Shown one piece after another: positions 1 through 10,027 of a DNA stretch of 64,000 nucleotides. Positions within the stretch are counted from its first letter, which is position 1. Every line of letters starts with the position of its first letter. A program made the translations under genes and the position numbers. The DNA is taken from contig NZ_JAHVJA010000001.1 in NCBI RefSeq assembly GCF_019801465.1, positions 496,001 to 560,000 on the forward strand, in the 5' to 3' direction. The notes below the pieces were generated by a model. That model was not told where the DNA came from. It made no database searches and saw nothing but the letters and a program-made list of their open reading frames with translations. The stretch is from Leisingera daeponensis. GTDB lineage: Bacteria; Pseudomonadota; Alphaproteobacteria; Rhodobacterales; Rhodobacteraceae.

Positions 1-1
1 C

Positions 2-208
2 TCCTCCCGCGTGGAGCATGAGGCGACCACCTCCAAGGTGGACGACGACCAGCTGTTCTACTGCCGTCAGCGCGGCATGGACGAGGAAGAAGCGGTGGCC
101 CTGGTGGTCAACGGCTTCTGCAAGGACGTGCTGCAGGCGCTGCCGATGGAGTTCGCCATGGAAGCGCAGCAGCTGGTTGCGATCTCGCTGGAAGGGTCTG
201 TCGGCTGA
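2..208 (+). CDS. sufB: Fe-S cluster assembly scaffold SufB (3' end only)
   Basis: This is the last 68 codons of SufB; the gene starts before the window. The residues match the C-terminal end of the SufB/SufD beta-helix family, including the conserved run [13 protein letters not shown] and the helical tail with [13 protein letters not shown]. SufB forms the SufBC2D scaffold on which Fe-S clusters are built in the cytoplasm. SufC, SufD and SufS follow on the same strand, which supports the assignment. The cluster-binding residues lie upstream of the window and cannot be checked. Confidence 0.93.
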   Translation, partial: SSRVEHEATTSKVDDDQLFYCRQRGMDEEEAVALVVNGFCKDVLQALPMEFAMEAQQLVAISLEGSVG

Positions 209-246
209 TGGCAGGCCCCTGGGCATCAACTCAAGGAGGCAGCAGC

Positions 247-561
247 ATGATCGTTACCACCACCAACTCCGTCGAAGGCTATCAGATTGCCGAGTACAAG
301 GGGATCGTGGTGGGCGAGGCGATCATGGGTGCCAATGTGGTGCGCGATGTCTTTGCCCAGATCACCGATATCGTCGGCGGCCGTTCCGGGGCTTATGAAA
401 GCAAGCTGCAGGATGCCCGCGAAACGGCTCTGGCAGAGCTCGAGGACCGTGCCCGGGCCAAGGGCGCCAACGCCGTGGTCGGTGTCGATCTGGATTACGA
501 AGTGGTCGGGCAGTCCATGCTGATGGTCTCGGCCAGCGGCACCGCAGTGGTGCTGGGATAG
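247..561 (+). CDS. YbjQ/UPF0145 family heavy-metal-binding-like protein
   Basis: A 104-residue protein of the YbjQ (UPF0145) family, recognised from the N-terminal [19 protein letters not shown], the [21 protein letters not shown] block and the [16 protein letters not shown] segment. The family forms small pentameric alpha/beta proteins of unknown biochemical role; some are annotated as putative heavy-metal binding. The start at 247 is set by a strong AAGGAGG about 8 bases upstream, so the longer frame opening at 208 is less likely. It lies between sufB and sufC on the same strand and is probably co-transcribed with them. Confidence 0.88.
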   Translation: MIVTTTNSVEGYQIAEYKGIVVGEAIMGANVVRDVFAQITDIVGGRSGAYESKLQDARETALAELEDRARAKGANAVVGVDLDYEVVGQSMLMVSASGTAVVLG

Positions 562-595
562 AAATGAAACGGCCCCGGTGGGCCATGGGAATATC

Positions 596-612
596 GCGGG
601 CGGCTTGCCCGC
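596..612. other. Small hairpin between the ybjQ-like gene and sufC
   Basis: GCGGGC and GCCCGC form a 6-bp stem with a 5-base loop in the 74-base gap before sufC. There is no T-run, so a terminator is unlikely; an mRNA processing or stability element is possible. Low significance on its own. Confidence 0.3.
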
Positions 613-635
613 ACGACATGTGAGACGAGGAAAAA

Positions 636-1391
636 ATGCTCGAAATCAAAAACCTGCACGTCAAACTTGAAGACGAGGAAAAGCAGATCCTGAAAGGCGT
701 CGATCTGAAGGTCGAGGCCGGCAAGGTGCACGCCATCATGGGGCCGAACGGTTCGGGCAAATCCACCCTGTCTTATGTGCTGTCCGGCCGCGACGGCTAT
801 GAAGTGACCGAAGGTTCTGCTGAACTGGAAGGCGAGGACATCTTGGAGCTGGAGCCGGAAGAGCGCGCCGCGGCGGGCATGTTCCTGGCATTCCAGTACC
901 CGGTGGAAATCCCCGGCGTCGGCAACATGACCTTCCTGCGCACCGCAGTGAACGCACAGCGCAAGGCGCGCGGCGAGGAGGAGCTGTCGGCGTCCGATTT
1001 CCTTAAGGAAGTGCGCGCCAAGGCCAAGACCCTGAAGATCGACGCCGAGATGCTGAAGCGCCCGGTCAACGTCGGCTTCTCCGGCGGTGAGAAGAAGCGC
1101 AACGAGATCCTTCAGATGGCGATGCTGGAGCCGAAGCTGTGCATCCTGGATGAGACAGACTCCGGTCTCGACGTGGATGCGATGAAGCTGGTGGCCGATG
1201 GTGTGAACGCCCTGCGCGATGAAGGCCGCGGTTTCCTGGTGATCACCCACTATCAGCGCCTGCTGGACCACATCAAACCCGACGTGGTGCATATCCTGGC
1301 GAACGGCCGTATCGTCAAGACCGGCGGCCCCGAGCTGGCGCTGGAAGTCGAAAACAACGGTTACGCCGGCATTCTGGCAGAGGAGGCGTAA
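636..1391 (+). CDS. sufC: Fe-S cluster assembly ATPase SufC
   Basis: A 251-residue ABC-type ATPase of normal SufC length. Walker A is GPNGSGKS (residues 36-43), the signature region is FSGGEKKRNE (about 148-157, the SufC variant of LSGGQ), and Walker B is LCILDETDSGLD (168-179), followed by the H-loop in VITHYQRLL. SufC powers conformational change of the SufBC2D scaffold. GAGGAAAAA lies just before the ATG. The gene ends directly against sufD with no gap, which implies translational coupling. Confidence 0.97.
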   Translation: MLEIKNLHVKLEDEEKQILKGVDLKVEAGKVHAIMGPNGSGKSTLSYVLSGRDGYEVTEGSAELEGEDILELEPEERAAAGMFLAFQYPVEIPGVGNMTFLRTAVNAQRKARGEEELSASDFLKEVRAKAKTLKIDAEMLKRPVNVGFSGGEKKRNEILQMAMLEPKLCILDETDSGLDVDAMKLVADGVNALRDEGRGFLVITHYQRLLDHIKPDVVHILANGRIVKTGGPELALEVENNGYAGILAEEA

Positions 1392-2672
1392 ATGGCTCTG
1401 CCCGAAGTCAAGCAAAGCGCAACCGAGGCGCGGCTGTCGGCGCTCACCCTGCCCGAAGGCGGCTGCCTAAAGGCAGCCCGCCATGCGGCGCTGTCGCGGG
1501 TGCAAACCATGGGTTTGCCGTCGCGCCGGGACGAATACTGGAAATACACCAAGCCCGACACGCTGGTGCAGGCCGAGGCGTCCAAGGCCGCTGTCTTTGA
1601 GACCGGCGAAGCACCGATGTTTGACGGCTTTGACCGCTTGAAGGTTGTCTTTGTCGATGGCGTGTTTGACGCGGAAGCCTCCGACGACCTGTCGCTGGAG
1701 GGGATTTCCATCGAGCGCATCGCGGATATATGCGAGAAAGACATTCACTGGGCCAAGGACTTGTACGGGGTTCTTGAGGCGCGGGGCCAGACGCCGGTTG
1801 AACGGCCGCTGGCGGCCCTGAACACTGCCTTTGCTACCGATGGCGTGGTGATCCATGTGACCGGCACCCCTTCCAAGCCGGTGAACCTGGTCTACCGTCA
1901 CGCGGACGAGAAGTCCGACGCTATCCTGCACCACGTCATCAAGGTCGATTCCGGAGCGTCGGCAACCATTCTGGAAAACGGTCCGGCTGCCGCGCGTTTC
2001 AACAAGTGCATGGAAATCGACGTGGCCGATGGCGGCGCTTTGCATCTGGTGCGGGCTCAGGGCCGCGACCACGAGCGCCGTGCCGCGACCCATCTTTTCG
2101 CGCGCCTCGGCAGTGAATCCGTGTTCAAGTCCTTCACCCTGACCGTGAACGGCGTGCTGACCCGCAACGAGGCGGTTGTCGAACTGACCGGCGACGATGC
2201 GGTTGCGCATATTGCAGGCGCCTGTGTCGGTGATGGCGATTTCCACCACGACGACACCGTGTTCATCACCCATGACGCAGTGAACTGCGAAAGCCGCCAG
2301 GTCTTCAAGAAGGTTCTGCGCAACGGCGCTACAGGCGTGTTTCAGGGCAAGATCCTTGTGAAGGAAGGCGCGCAGAAGACGGACGGCTACCAGATCTCCC
2401 AATCGCTGCTGCTGGACGACGACAGCCAGTTCCTGGCCAAGCCGGAACTGGAAATCTATGCCGATGACGTCGCCTGTTCGCATGGCTCGACTTCCGGTGC
2501 AATCGACGAGGAAGGCCTCTTCTACCTTCGTTCGCGCGGTGTGCCGAAGGCCGAGGCGACGGACCTGATGACGCTGGCCTTCCTGGCCGAAGCGGTGGAC
2601 GAGATCGAGGACGCCGAGGTTGCCGCTGCAATCATCGGACGCCTCGAAGGCTGGCTGGCCCGGCGCCACTGA
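1392..2672 (+). CDS. sufD: Fe-S cluster assembly protein SufD
   Basis: A 426-residue SufB/SufD-family beta-helix protein. The N-terminal helical region has the typical SRRDEYWKYTKPDTL stretch, and the C-terminal core keeps the Cys-Ser-His motif (ACSHGSTSGAID, Cys362 and His364). That region corresponds to residues implicated in cluster assembly at the SufB-SufD interface in characterised systems. Its start follows the sufC stop directly and its stop overlaps the next start by one base. It is shorter than SufB, and with SufB already present upstream this copy is SufD. Confidence 0.95.
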   Translation: MALPEVKQSATEARLSALTLPEGGCLKAARHAALSRVQTMGLPSRRDEYWKYTKPDTLVQAEASKAAVFETGEAPMFDGFDRLKVVFVDGVFDAEASDDLSLEGISIERIADICEKDIHWAKDLYGVLEARGQTPVERPLAALNTAFATDGVVIHVTGTPSKPVNLVYRHADEKSDAILHHVIKVDSGASATILENGPAAARFNKCMEIDVADGGALHLVRAQGRDHERRAATHLFARLGSESVFKSFTLTVNGVLTRNEAVVELTGDDAVAHIAGACVGDGDFHHDDTVFITHDAVNCESRQVFKKVLRNGATGVFQGKILVKEGAQKTDGYQISQSLLLDDDSQFLAKPELEIYADDVACSHGSTSGAIDEEGLFYLRSRGVPKAEATDLMTLAFLAEAVDEIEDAEVAAAIIGRLEGWLARRH

Positions 2673-3157
2673 TGTCTGTCACCACGGATATCCCGGCAAC
2701 CTACAAGGGGCCGCGCAAGGTATTTGCGCGGCTTCTGAACATGGGTGCCCGAGAGGACCGGCTGCTGATTTTCCTCATCGCGGGCTGTGTGCTGACGTTT
2801 GTTGCGCAGATGCCGAGGCTGGCCCGCGAAGCGCATCTGAGCGGCCAGGAGCTGAACATGCTGCTCGGAAGTTCGCTGCTGGCCCTCGTCTTCATCGCGC
2901 CCTTGCTGCTTTACACGTTGGCGCTGGCAGCTCATTGGATCGCCCGGGCGGCGGGCGGGCAGGGCGACGCCTACCGTGCGCGCCTGGCGCTGTTTTGGGC
3001 TTTCCTGGCGGCCAGCCCGCTGATGCTTTTGAACGGCCTGGTGGCAGGGTTTATCGGCGCAGGCCCGGCCCTGAATCTGGTGGGCCTCCTGTGGTGCGCA
3101 GTCTTTTTCTGGTTCTGGGTGTCCGGAATGCTTCAGGGGTATTGGGCCAAGTCATGA
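2672..3157 (+). CDS. YIP1 family membrane protein (first of two)
   Basis: A 161-residue integral membrane protein with four or five hydrophobic segments (approximately residues 33-50, 65-88, 104-125 and 131-155). The arrangement fits the Yip1-domain family often found inside suf operons of Rhodobacterales. Its molecular role is unknown. The start overlaps the sufD stop and the end overlaps the next start by four bases (ATGA), so it is translationally coupled on both sides. The coupling suggests a role connected with Suf assembly or its membrane context, but that is inference. Confidence 0.75.
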   Translation: MSVTTDIPATYKGPRKVFARLLNMGAREDRLLIFLIAGCVLTFVAQMPRLAREAHLSGQELNMLLGSSLLALVFIAPLLLYTLALAAHWIARAAGGQGDAYRARLALFWAFLAASPLMLLNGLVAGFIGAGPALNLVGLLWCAVFFWFWVSGMLQGYWAKS

Positions 3158-3738
3158 ATGCGCTGGCTGCCTTTGCACTGCTGACTCTCAAAGCGCCGCG
3201 GGATGCGGCGCAGCAAATCCTGGCACGGGAGTGGCCGCGAGAGGCGCTGTGGACCGCATTCCTGCTGTCAGTGGTGCTGAATACATGCGTCTATACCCTG
3301 CAACAGGTGCTGTTCCCGCTGCCGCCGGAGGTTCTGCTGCCGCGCTTTGCGCCAGGTGCCTATTTCGCGGTGGTTTTGGTGCTTCAGCTTTGCTTTATCG
3401 CCATGCTGTCCGCAACTGGCCGCTGGCTGGGCGGGCAGGGCGATCTGACGTCTCTTTTGGCGCTGATCACTTGGCTGCAGCTCTTGCAGGCGGGGCTGAA
3501 CGGGGCCATCGTGGCAGCATTCCTGGTGATGCCCGCTGTGGCTGCGCTGCTCAACATCGCCGCCAATATCGTTGTGTTCTTTATCCTCTTGCATTTTGTC
3601 AACGCGGCGCACCGCTTCGGCTCCGTATGGCGCTCGCTCGGCGTCGTGTTGATGGCCAGCATGATCCTGGTTTTTGCCCTTCTCTTCATCGTGGGTCTGA
3701 TCGGCCCTGCCAATCTGGGACTTCCCGACAATGTATGA
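3154..3738 (+). CDS. YIP1 family membrane protein (second of two)
   Basis: A 194-residue protein with about five membrane segments, matching the Yip1 domain better than the preceding gene (N-terminal region followed by clustered hydrophobic helices). The start at 3154 is chosen from the ATGA overlap with the upstream stop; the longer open frame reaching back to 2620 only shadows sufD. It overlaps the sufS start by eight bases. The two adjacent YIP1 genes look like diverged partners and might act as a heteromer. Function is unknown. Confidence 0.75.
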   Translation: MNALAAFALLTLKAPRDAAQQILAREWPREALWTAFLLSVVLNTCVYTLQQVLFPLPPEVLLPRFAPGAYFAVVLVLQLCFIAMLSATGRWLGGQGDLTSLLALITWLQLLQAGLNGAIVAAFLVMPAVAALLNIAANIVVFFILLHFVNAAHRFGSVWRSLGVVLMASMILVFALLFIVGLIGPANLGLPDNV

Positions 3739-4951
3739 CCTGGAAAAAATCCGTGCCGACTTCCCGATCCTTTCACGTGAGGTGAACGGCAAGCCGCTGA
3801 CCTATCTCGACAACGGCGCGTCGGCTCAAAAGCCGCAGGTGGTAATCGACGCGGTGACCAAGGCGTATGCTGAGGAATATTCCAACGTTCACCGCGGCTT
3901 GCACTTCCTTTCCAACCTGGCGACCGAGAAGTACGAGGCCGTCCGCGGCATCATCTCGCGGTTCCTGAATGCCGGGAATGAAGACACCATCGTATTGAAT
4001 TCCGGCACCACCGAGGGCATCAACCTGGTCGCTTATGGCTGGGCGATGCCGCGGTTTGAAGCGGGCGACGAGATTGTTCTGTCAGTGATGGAACACCATG
4101 CCAACATCGTGCCCTGGCATTTCCTGCGCGAGCGTCAGGGCGTGGTTCTGAAATGGGTCGATGTTGCGGATGACGGCAGCCTGGACCCGCAGAAGGTGAT
4201 TGACGCCATCGGTCCGAAGACCAAGCTGGTGGCGGTTACCCAGTGCTCTAATGTGCTGGGCACCGTGGTGGACGTGAAGGCTATCACAAGCGGCGCTCAT
4301 GCCAAGGGCGTACCGGTGCTGGTCGACGGCTCGCAGGGGGCCGTGCATATGCCGGTGGACGTGCAGGACATCGGTTGCGATTTCTACGCGATCACCGGCC
4401 ATAAGCTCTATGGCCCGTCCGGGTCCGGCGCGATCTACATCAAGCCGGAGCGGATGGCGGAAATGCGCCCCTTCATCGGCGGCGGCGACATGATCAAAGA
4501 AGTCTCCAAGGAGCAGATCATCTACAACGATCCGCCGATGAAGTTCGAAGCCGGGACACCGGGCATTGTGCAGACCATCGGCCTGGGGGTGGCGCTGGAG
4601 TACATGATGGCGCTTGGCCTGGACAACATCGCCAAGCACGAGGGCGGCTTGCGCGATTATGCGATGCAGCGTCTGACCGGACTGAACTGGATAAATGTGC
4701 AAGGGCAAGCACCTGGGAAGGCAGCGATTTTCAGCTTTACCATGGAAGGCGCGGCGCACGCGCATGACATCTCCACTATCCTTGACAAGAAAGGTGTGGC
4801 TGTGCGCGCCGGCCACCATTGCGCCGGGCCGTTGATGGATCACCTTGGTGTCTCTGCAACTTGCCGCGCGTCCTTTGGCCTCTATAACACCAAGGATGAG
4901 GTCGACACCCTGATCGACGCACTGGAGCTGGCACACGAATTGTTCGCCTGA
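3731..4951 (+). CDS. sufS: Group II cysteine desulfurase SufS
   Basis: A 406-residue PLP-dependent cysteine desulfurase that removes sulfur from cysteine and feeds the Suf scaffold. The Schiff-base lysine lies in ITGHKLYGPSG (Lys225). The active-site cysteine is in RAGHHCAGPLM (Cys364), in the short-loop context typical of group II enzymes. The N-terminal RADFPILSREVNGKPLTYLDNGA is the family signature, given here only by its ends: RADFPIL and YLDNGA. No SufE or SufU gene follows in this operon, because a strong terminator lies 20 bases downstream. Confidence 0.96.
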   Translation: MYDLEKIRADFPILSREVNGKPLTYLDNGASAQKPQVVIDAVTKAYAEEYSNVHRGLHFLSNLATEKYEAVRGIISRFLNAGNEDTIVLNSGTTEGINLVAYGWAMPRFEAGDEIVLSVMEHHANIVPWHFLRERQGVVLKWVDVADDGSLDPQKVIDAIGPKTKLVAVTQCSNVLGTVVDVKAITSGAHAKGVPVLVDGSQGAVHMPVDVQDIGCDFYAITGHKLYGPSGSGAIYIKPERMAEMRPFIGGGDMIKEVSKEQIIYNDPPMKFEAGTPGIVQTIGLGVALEYMMALGLDNIAKHEGGLRDYAMQRLTGLNWINVQGQAPGKAAIFSFTMEGAAHAHDISTILDKKGVAVRAGHHCAGPLMDHLGVSATCRASFGLYNTKDEVDTLIDALELAHELFA

Positions 4952-4971
4952 CGCTGGCCGTATGCGAAAAG

Positions 4972-5000
4972 AAAACGGCGCCCTATTGGGCGCCGTTTTT
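4972..5000. terminator. Bidirectional rho-independent terminator between suf and tmp operons
   Basis: A perfect 12-bp stem (AAAACGGCGCCC / GGGCGCCGTTTT) with a TATT loop, followed by T-runs on both strands. It ends the suf operon on the forward strand and the allA-like/tmp operon on the reverse strand, whose last stop lies at 5018. Confidence 0.93.
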
Positions 5001-5017
5001 GATTCATGTGCAGAGTG

Positions 5018-5683
5018 TTAGCCTTGGATCTTGTCCGCCCGCAGCGGGCAGGAAAGGTAGACGCCGAATTCCTGCCCTACATCGCAGCTGACGCGCGCAT
5101 GTACCTTGCCTTGACGGTCCAGGAAGCGCTGGCTGTCCTCCACCGGGAAGATGCCCTCGTGCCAGATATTCGGGTGGATATAGAGCCCCTTGGAGCCGTC
5201 ACACCAAAAGGCCACCACCTTCTCGGGCTTCAGATCATCCCCCGGCAGGGCTGCAGGAATGATGAATGGCTTGTTGTCCAGCGGATAAAACAGCTGTCCG
5301 CCATCGGGGTGGTAGTTCATGTGCCACAGCAGCACTTGGTCCCGCGGTGCGGTCTGCGTCTCCACTTGCGCCTTTTGCGGGTCTGTGGACCAGCCCAGCA
5401 CATAGTTGCCATTGACCGCTTCGTTCTCACCATAGAGCACGTCACCGCGCCAGTGGCCGCGGAAGATGCCCTCAACCCAGCCGGCTTCGTCACCTGTACC
5501 CTGATCAATCGGCCGCCAGCCCTGTGCGGGCCACTGCACGATCTCGATCTCGAAGTTTTCCGGATCATCCACCAGGCAGCCATAGCCCTTGACGCTTTCT
5601 TCGGTCGCACGGATCAGCGGAACCTCATGCCAGGGCAATGAGGGTTTTGTGCTGGCTTCAAAGATGTACTCCGGCGCGTTCAT
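5018..5683 (-). CDS. AllA/ureidoglycolate-lyase-like cupin, third gene of the tmp cluster
   Basis: A 221-residue protein resembling the ureidoglycolate lyase (AllA) cupin family, seen in HPDGGQLFYPLDNKPFIIP, the VVAFWCDGSKGLYIHPNIWH block and the EGIFP end. Its start overlaps the tmpB stop by four bases (ATGA at 5680-5683), so it is translated with tmpB. No ureide or purine genes are nearby, so a phosphonate-related or downstream role is more likely than allantoin metabolism. The actual reaction is not known to me. The longer frame to 5749 runs into tmpB and has no separate ribosome site. Confidence 0.78.
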   Translation of the reverse strand: MNAPEYIFEASTKPSLPWHEVPLIRATEESVKGYGCLVDDPENFEIEIVQWPAQGWRPIDQGTGDEAGWVEGIFRGHWRGDVLYGENEAVNGNYVLGWSTDPQKAQVETQTAPRDQVLLWHMNYHPDGGQLFYPLDNKPFIIPAALPGDDLKPEKVVAFWCDGSKGLYIHPNIWHEGIFPVEDSQRFLDRQGKVHARVSCDVGQEFGVYLSCPLRADKIQG

Positions 5684-6285
5684 AGTACCGCCCCTCCCGC
5701 CTTGAGGTGTTTGTCGACCATCCGCTGCACCATCGGCGCAAAGTGCCAATAGTCAGGTGTTTCCATGTCCGCACGCTTTCCGGCCTCGTCCAGATAGCGT
5801 ACCGCGATGATCTGCTTGAGGTTCGGGTTCCTTTCCATCTCGGCAACTTCCTCGGCGTTCATTGGGCCGCCTTGAAGGTTCAAAGAATGGATGGAAGCCT
5901 CTGACAACCGGTTGAAATATTCCGGTCTGGTGGCGCAGAGATAGCGTTTGGCCGCCACATGGTACCGCACGCAGTCGGTGATCACTGAAGGAAAGAACTG
6001 CTCCAATACTTCGGCGCCGGCTTCCTCGTGAAAGCGGTCCTCGGTGTCGTCCATGGAGAAAGTGCCGAACTCGCTGGTGAAATGGCCGATATCGTGGAGC
6101 AGCGCCCCCACAATGATCTCTTCCGGCTGGCCGTTCGCCTCGGCGATGGTGGCGCCCTGCAGCATGTGTTCGGTCATTGTGACAGGCTCGCCCAAATACT
6201 CCTCGTCGCCGCGCCGGTCGAAGATATCACCGATGAAGGCGACAATGTTGTCCTGGGTCAGCTTGCTGAAATCCGGCTTGCTCAT
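5680..6285 (-). CDS. tmpB: HD-domain mixed-valent diiron oxygenase TmpB
   Basis: A 201-residue PhnZ-like HD oxygenase. Candidate metal ligands are His40, His64-Asp65 (LLHDIGHF), His86, His109 and Asp166 (RYLDEAGKR); Tyr30 and Glu29 lie in the substrate-gating EEYLGE loop. Family knowledge: TmpB oxidatively cleaves (R)-1-hydroxy-2-trimethylaminoethylphosphonate to glycine betaine and phosphate, as shown for the Leisingera caerulea enzyme. It lies three bases after tmpA and overlaps the allA-like gene. Databases often misname this family as phosphohydrolase. Confidence 0.9.
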   Translation of the reverse strand: MSKPDFSKLTQDNIVAFIGDIFDRRGDEEYLGEPVTMTEHMLQGATIAEANGQPEEIIVGALLHDIGHFTSEFGTFSMDDTEDRFHEEAGAEVLEQFFPSVITDCVRYHVAAKRYLCATRPEYFNRLSEASIHSLNLQGGPMNAEEVAEMERNPNLKQIIAVRYLDEAGKRADMETPDYWHFAPMVQRMVDKHLKAGGAVL

Positions 6286-6288
6286 GGT

Positions 6289-7521
<1,233 letters not shown>

Positions 7522-8394
7522 ATGTCTAGGAAAATCAGCAAACAGGGCTTGCCGCCACTGGACTGGCTTAAGGTGTTTGAGGCCGCAGGCCGCCACGGCA
7601 GCTTTACCGCTGCTGCAGAGGAATTCGGCGCAACGCAGGCTGCCGTAAGCCAGCGGATCCGCAACCTGGAATCCTGGCTCGGGCGGCAATTGTTCATCCG
7701 TTCGGCCCGCGGCGTTTCGCTGACAGTGGACGGTGAAAGCTATTTGCCGCTGGTGCATGATTCCCTGCGCGCCCTTGAGCAGGGGACCGAAAACCTGTTC
7801 GGACACAGCGTCAGGGAGCTGCGTATTGCCGCGCAGCCGTCCCATCTGGAAATGCTGCTGCTGCCGCGGCTTACTGTGTTTTCTGAAAGCTATCCTGACA
7901 TGCGGATTGTCACGGAAACCGTGCCCAAGCGGCAGGACTTTGAGGCTGCCGACCGGGCTTTGCATATCCGCTACGGGCGCGGTGTTTGGGACGGGCGTGA
8001 AGGTGTGCTGCTGGCCAATGAGGTTCTGCAGCCGATGACGGCACCGGAACATGCGAAAGCCTGGCGCAGCCTTCCGGCGATCGAGCTGCGCGGCGAGCGG
8101 CCGGGCTGGTCCGAATGGGCACGTGTAACCGGCGAAGGCGAGCCGGAGATGGGGCCGGTCTCCGTCGATTCCATGGGGCACGCGCTGCGGGCGGCGCGGC
8201 GGGGCATTGGGGTGGTTCTGGGTTCCAGGGCTTTGGCATCCAGCCTGTTGCAGACCGGGCAGCTCGAATGTGCTGCGGCTCCGGAGCTGGCCACCATCGA
8301 CGGCTACTGGATGACCTGGCCCGCCAGCCTGGGAAAATCCAAGCGGCAGGCTGAAGTTCTGGCATCACTCACCGCAGCGCTCCAGAACTTGTAA
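7522..8394 (+). CDS. LysR-family regulator (GcvA-like), likely for tmpAB
   Basis: A 290-residue LysR-type regulator. The winged helix-turn-helix at about residues 10-70 (LDWLKVFEAAGRHGSFTAAA, then QAAVSQRIRNLE) is of the GcvA subtype, and an effector domain follows from about 95. It is divergent from tmpA, so it probably activates tmpA-tmpB-allA-like in response to the phosphonate or a product; this is inferred from position only. The ATG has only a weak ribosome site upstream. Confidence 0.88.
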   Translation: MSRKISKQGLPPLDWLKVFEAAGRHGSFTAAAEEFGATQAAVSQRIRNLESWLGRQLFIRSARGVSLTVDGESYLPLVHDSLRALEQGTENLFGHSVRELRIAAQPSHLEMLLLPRLTVFSESYPDMRIVTETVPKRQDFEAADRALHIRYGRGVWDGREGVLLANEVLQPMTAPEHAKAWRSLPAIELRGERPGWSEWARVTGEGEPEMGPVSVDSMGHALRAARRGIGVVLGSRALASSLLQTGQLECAAAPELATIDGYWMTWPASLGKSKRQAEVLASLTAALQNL

Positions 8395-8425
8395 AGATTA
8401 TTGGGAAGAATAACCGCCGGCGATG

Positions 8426-8758
8426 TCAGGTCGGGTACTCTCCAATTCCGGCAAAAAATTCATCCAGCACCGGACGGGCGCCGCGCTTGCTCAGAAATTT
8501 GAAGCCTATCCTGTCGTCCTTGCGCCAGCGGGCACATACCTCAAACTCGTCGATTTGCTCGATGGTCACAGACTTTAATTCAGCGAGAGGAAAAGTGTTT
8601 TGCCCTTCCGGCAGGCGGACAGCAAAGCCGCTGTAGCTGATGTTGTACAGCGCGGCGTCCAGTCTGGATCCGGAGAGATTGAGGGAACACCGCAAGTTCA
8701 GTCGAAGCCGGGGTTCTGTCGGTTCCGCTTCGCGGAATATAGAGTTTGAATGTACCAT
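8426..8758 (-). CDS. PilZ domain protein (c-di-GMP receptor)
   Basis: A 110-residue single-domain PilZ protein. Both c-di-GMP motifs are visible: RxxxR as RLNLR (Arg19 to Arg23) and [D/N]xSxxG as NISYSG (Asn39 to Gly44). It should therefore bind c-di-GMP. It stands alone, convergent with the LysR gene, with tRNA-Arg upstream on the same strand, so its output pathway cannot be read from context. Confidence 0.85.
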   Translation of the reverse strand: MVHSNSIFREAEPTEPRLRLNLRCSLNLSGSRLDAALYNISYSGFAVRLPEGQNTFPLAELKSVTIEQIDEFEVCARWRKDDRIGFKFLSKRGARPVLDEFFAGIGEYPT

Positions 8759-8862
8759 TCTGCCTCGCTGGCCGCACCAAGAACTGTAGCCAGTGTTGCT
8801 AACATCACGCCCTTTAAGAAGCCTTAAAGAGGCGAGACTTTTTGATGCTTTTTAGCAGAAAA

Positions 8863-8939
<77 letters not shown>

Positions 8940-9050
8940 GTCGTTAGGCCGGGGTATACCCGTGCTTCGCCACCTCTGCAACGGGAAAAACTGCCTGTTT
9001 CCAATTTCCTGACTGCGGCCGAAAATCAGAGGAGCTGATCCGATACCCTG

Positions 9051-9084
9051 AAAAAGAAAAAGCCTGCACCAATCGGGCAGGCTT
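9051..9084 (-). terminator. Rho-independent terminator of the DUF882 gene
   Basis: AAGCCTGC and GCAGGCTT form an 8-bp stem with a 9-base loop, followed on the reverse strand by TTTTCTTTTT. It lies about 25 bases after the stop of the DUF882 gene. Confidence 0.85.
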
Positions 9085-9109
9085 GCAAAATTGCGAATGG
9101 CAGAAGGTA

Positions 9110-9685
9110 TTACCCGCGCCAGCTGCGGACTGCACCGCAATCCATATGCACAAAATTCGAACGCTGATATTTACCAACGCCGCCGGCGTGGCAAGCCTCG
9201 GCGGCTTGAGCCATCTGGGACACTGACCGGGATGAAAGGCGCAGGTCAGCGGCCTGGCCGCGCATATGCAGAGAGTTCTTCGCGACCCCGCGCGAACGGC
9301 TGCGCAGCATCGCGTTTGTCTTGGGGCTGCGGTAGCCGGACAGCAGCATATAGGGCTCGTTCACATCCAGAAGATTGTGCGAGGCCGCCATGATGTCGAT
9401 GGTGCGCAGGTCGATATCCTTGACATCATCGGTGCGCCAGTCACGCATGAAGTGATTGATTTCCTTGACTGCATCCTTGATGTAGTCGCCGTCGATCCAA
9501 TACACCATGTCCAGACGCTCGCCGGTGCGGCCTGAATACATGCGGATGCGCCTGATGTCGCCGCCGCCGCGGAGAAAGCCTGCTGCATTGGAGAAAGTCG
9601 GGGCTGCTGCTACTGCGGTTGCAGCAAACACACCCAAAATAGAACGCCGGGAGATCCCCGTGCCCGTGGTTTTTGCCATTGTCAC
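9110..9685 (-). CDS. Tat-exported DUF882 murein endopeptidase (M15-like, MepK/YcbK type)
   Basis: A 191-residue exported protein. The N-terminus has a twin-arginine signal (SRRSILGVF, then an Ala-rich segment to about residue 35). The catalytic domain keeps the M15/DUF882 zinc ligands His140 and Asp147 (SLHMRGQAAD) and His180 (FVHMDCG). Such enzymes cut peptide cross-links in murein in the periplasm. An L,D-transpeptidase is encoded divergently next door. That matches the MepK relationship, in which the endopeptidase cleaves bonds made by L,D-transpeptidases. Confidence 0.88.
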   Translation of the reverse strand: MTMAKTTGTGISRRSILGVFAATAVAAAPTFSNAAGFLRGGGDIRRIRMYSGRTGERLDMVYWIDGDYIKDAVKEINHFMRDWRTDDVKDIDLRTIDIMAASHNLLDVNEPYMLLSGYRSPKTNAMLRSRSRGVAKNSLHMRGQAADLRLSSRSVSQMAQAAEACHAGGVGKYQRSNFVHMDCGAVRSWRG

Positions 9686-10027
9686 TGCGCCGTCCCGTAC
9701 GCTTTTAGTCCTGCCTAGTCGCCCGATGTTACGAGCTCGTTAACACTTAAGGTTAACGTGCGGCATGTATGGCACACTGAGAATCCTGTTCCAACATTTC
9801 TTTGCCGCGCTGTAACGGATAGCCCGGTTTTCGGCGATTTTTTGCGCATGCGGGGAGGGTGAGGGAACTTTTCCCCGAGACTGTTGCAGCCGGGTTTCAT
9901 AGACGCGGCTTTGGTGCATCAAAGCTGACATTTCGCAATTGTGAGTGGACAACGGCGGCTGGCATTTACCAGAATTTCAGATAGGCACTGACACAATTGA
10001 CAAAAATCGGCGCAAGGACCGGAAATT
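9686..10027. promoter_or_regulatory. Divergent intergenic region between DUF882 and L,D-transpeptidase genes
   Basis: No credible gene in these 342 bases. The TTAC-N7-TTAAC sequence at 9729-9744, with another GTTAAC at 9752-9757, resembles a CtrA site (consensus TTAA-N7-TTAA) with one mismatch, about 45 bases upstream of the DUF882 gene. This is a weak candidate only. Confidence 0.35.

Noticed and set aside
1467-2669. A 400-codon reverse-strand open frame across sufD
   Set aside because: Antisense shadow of sufD with no recognisable domain or ribosome site.
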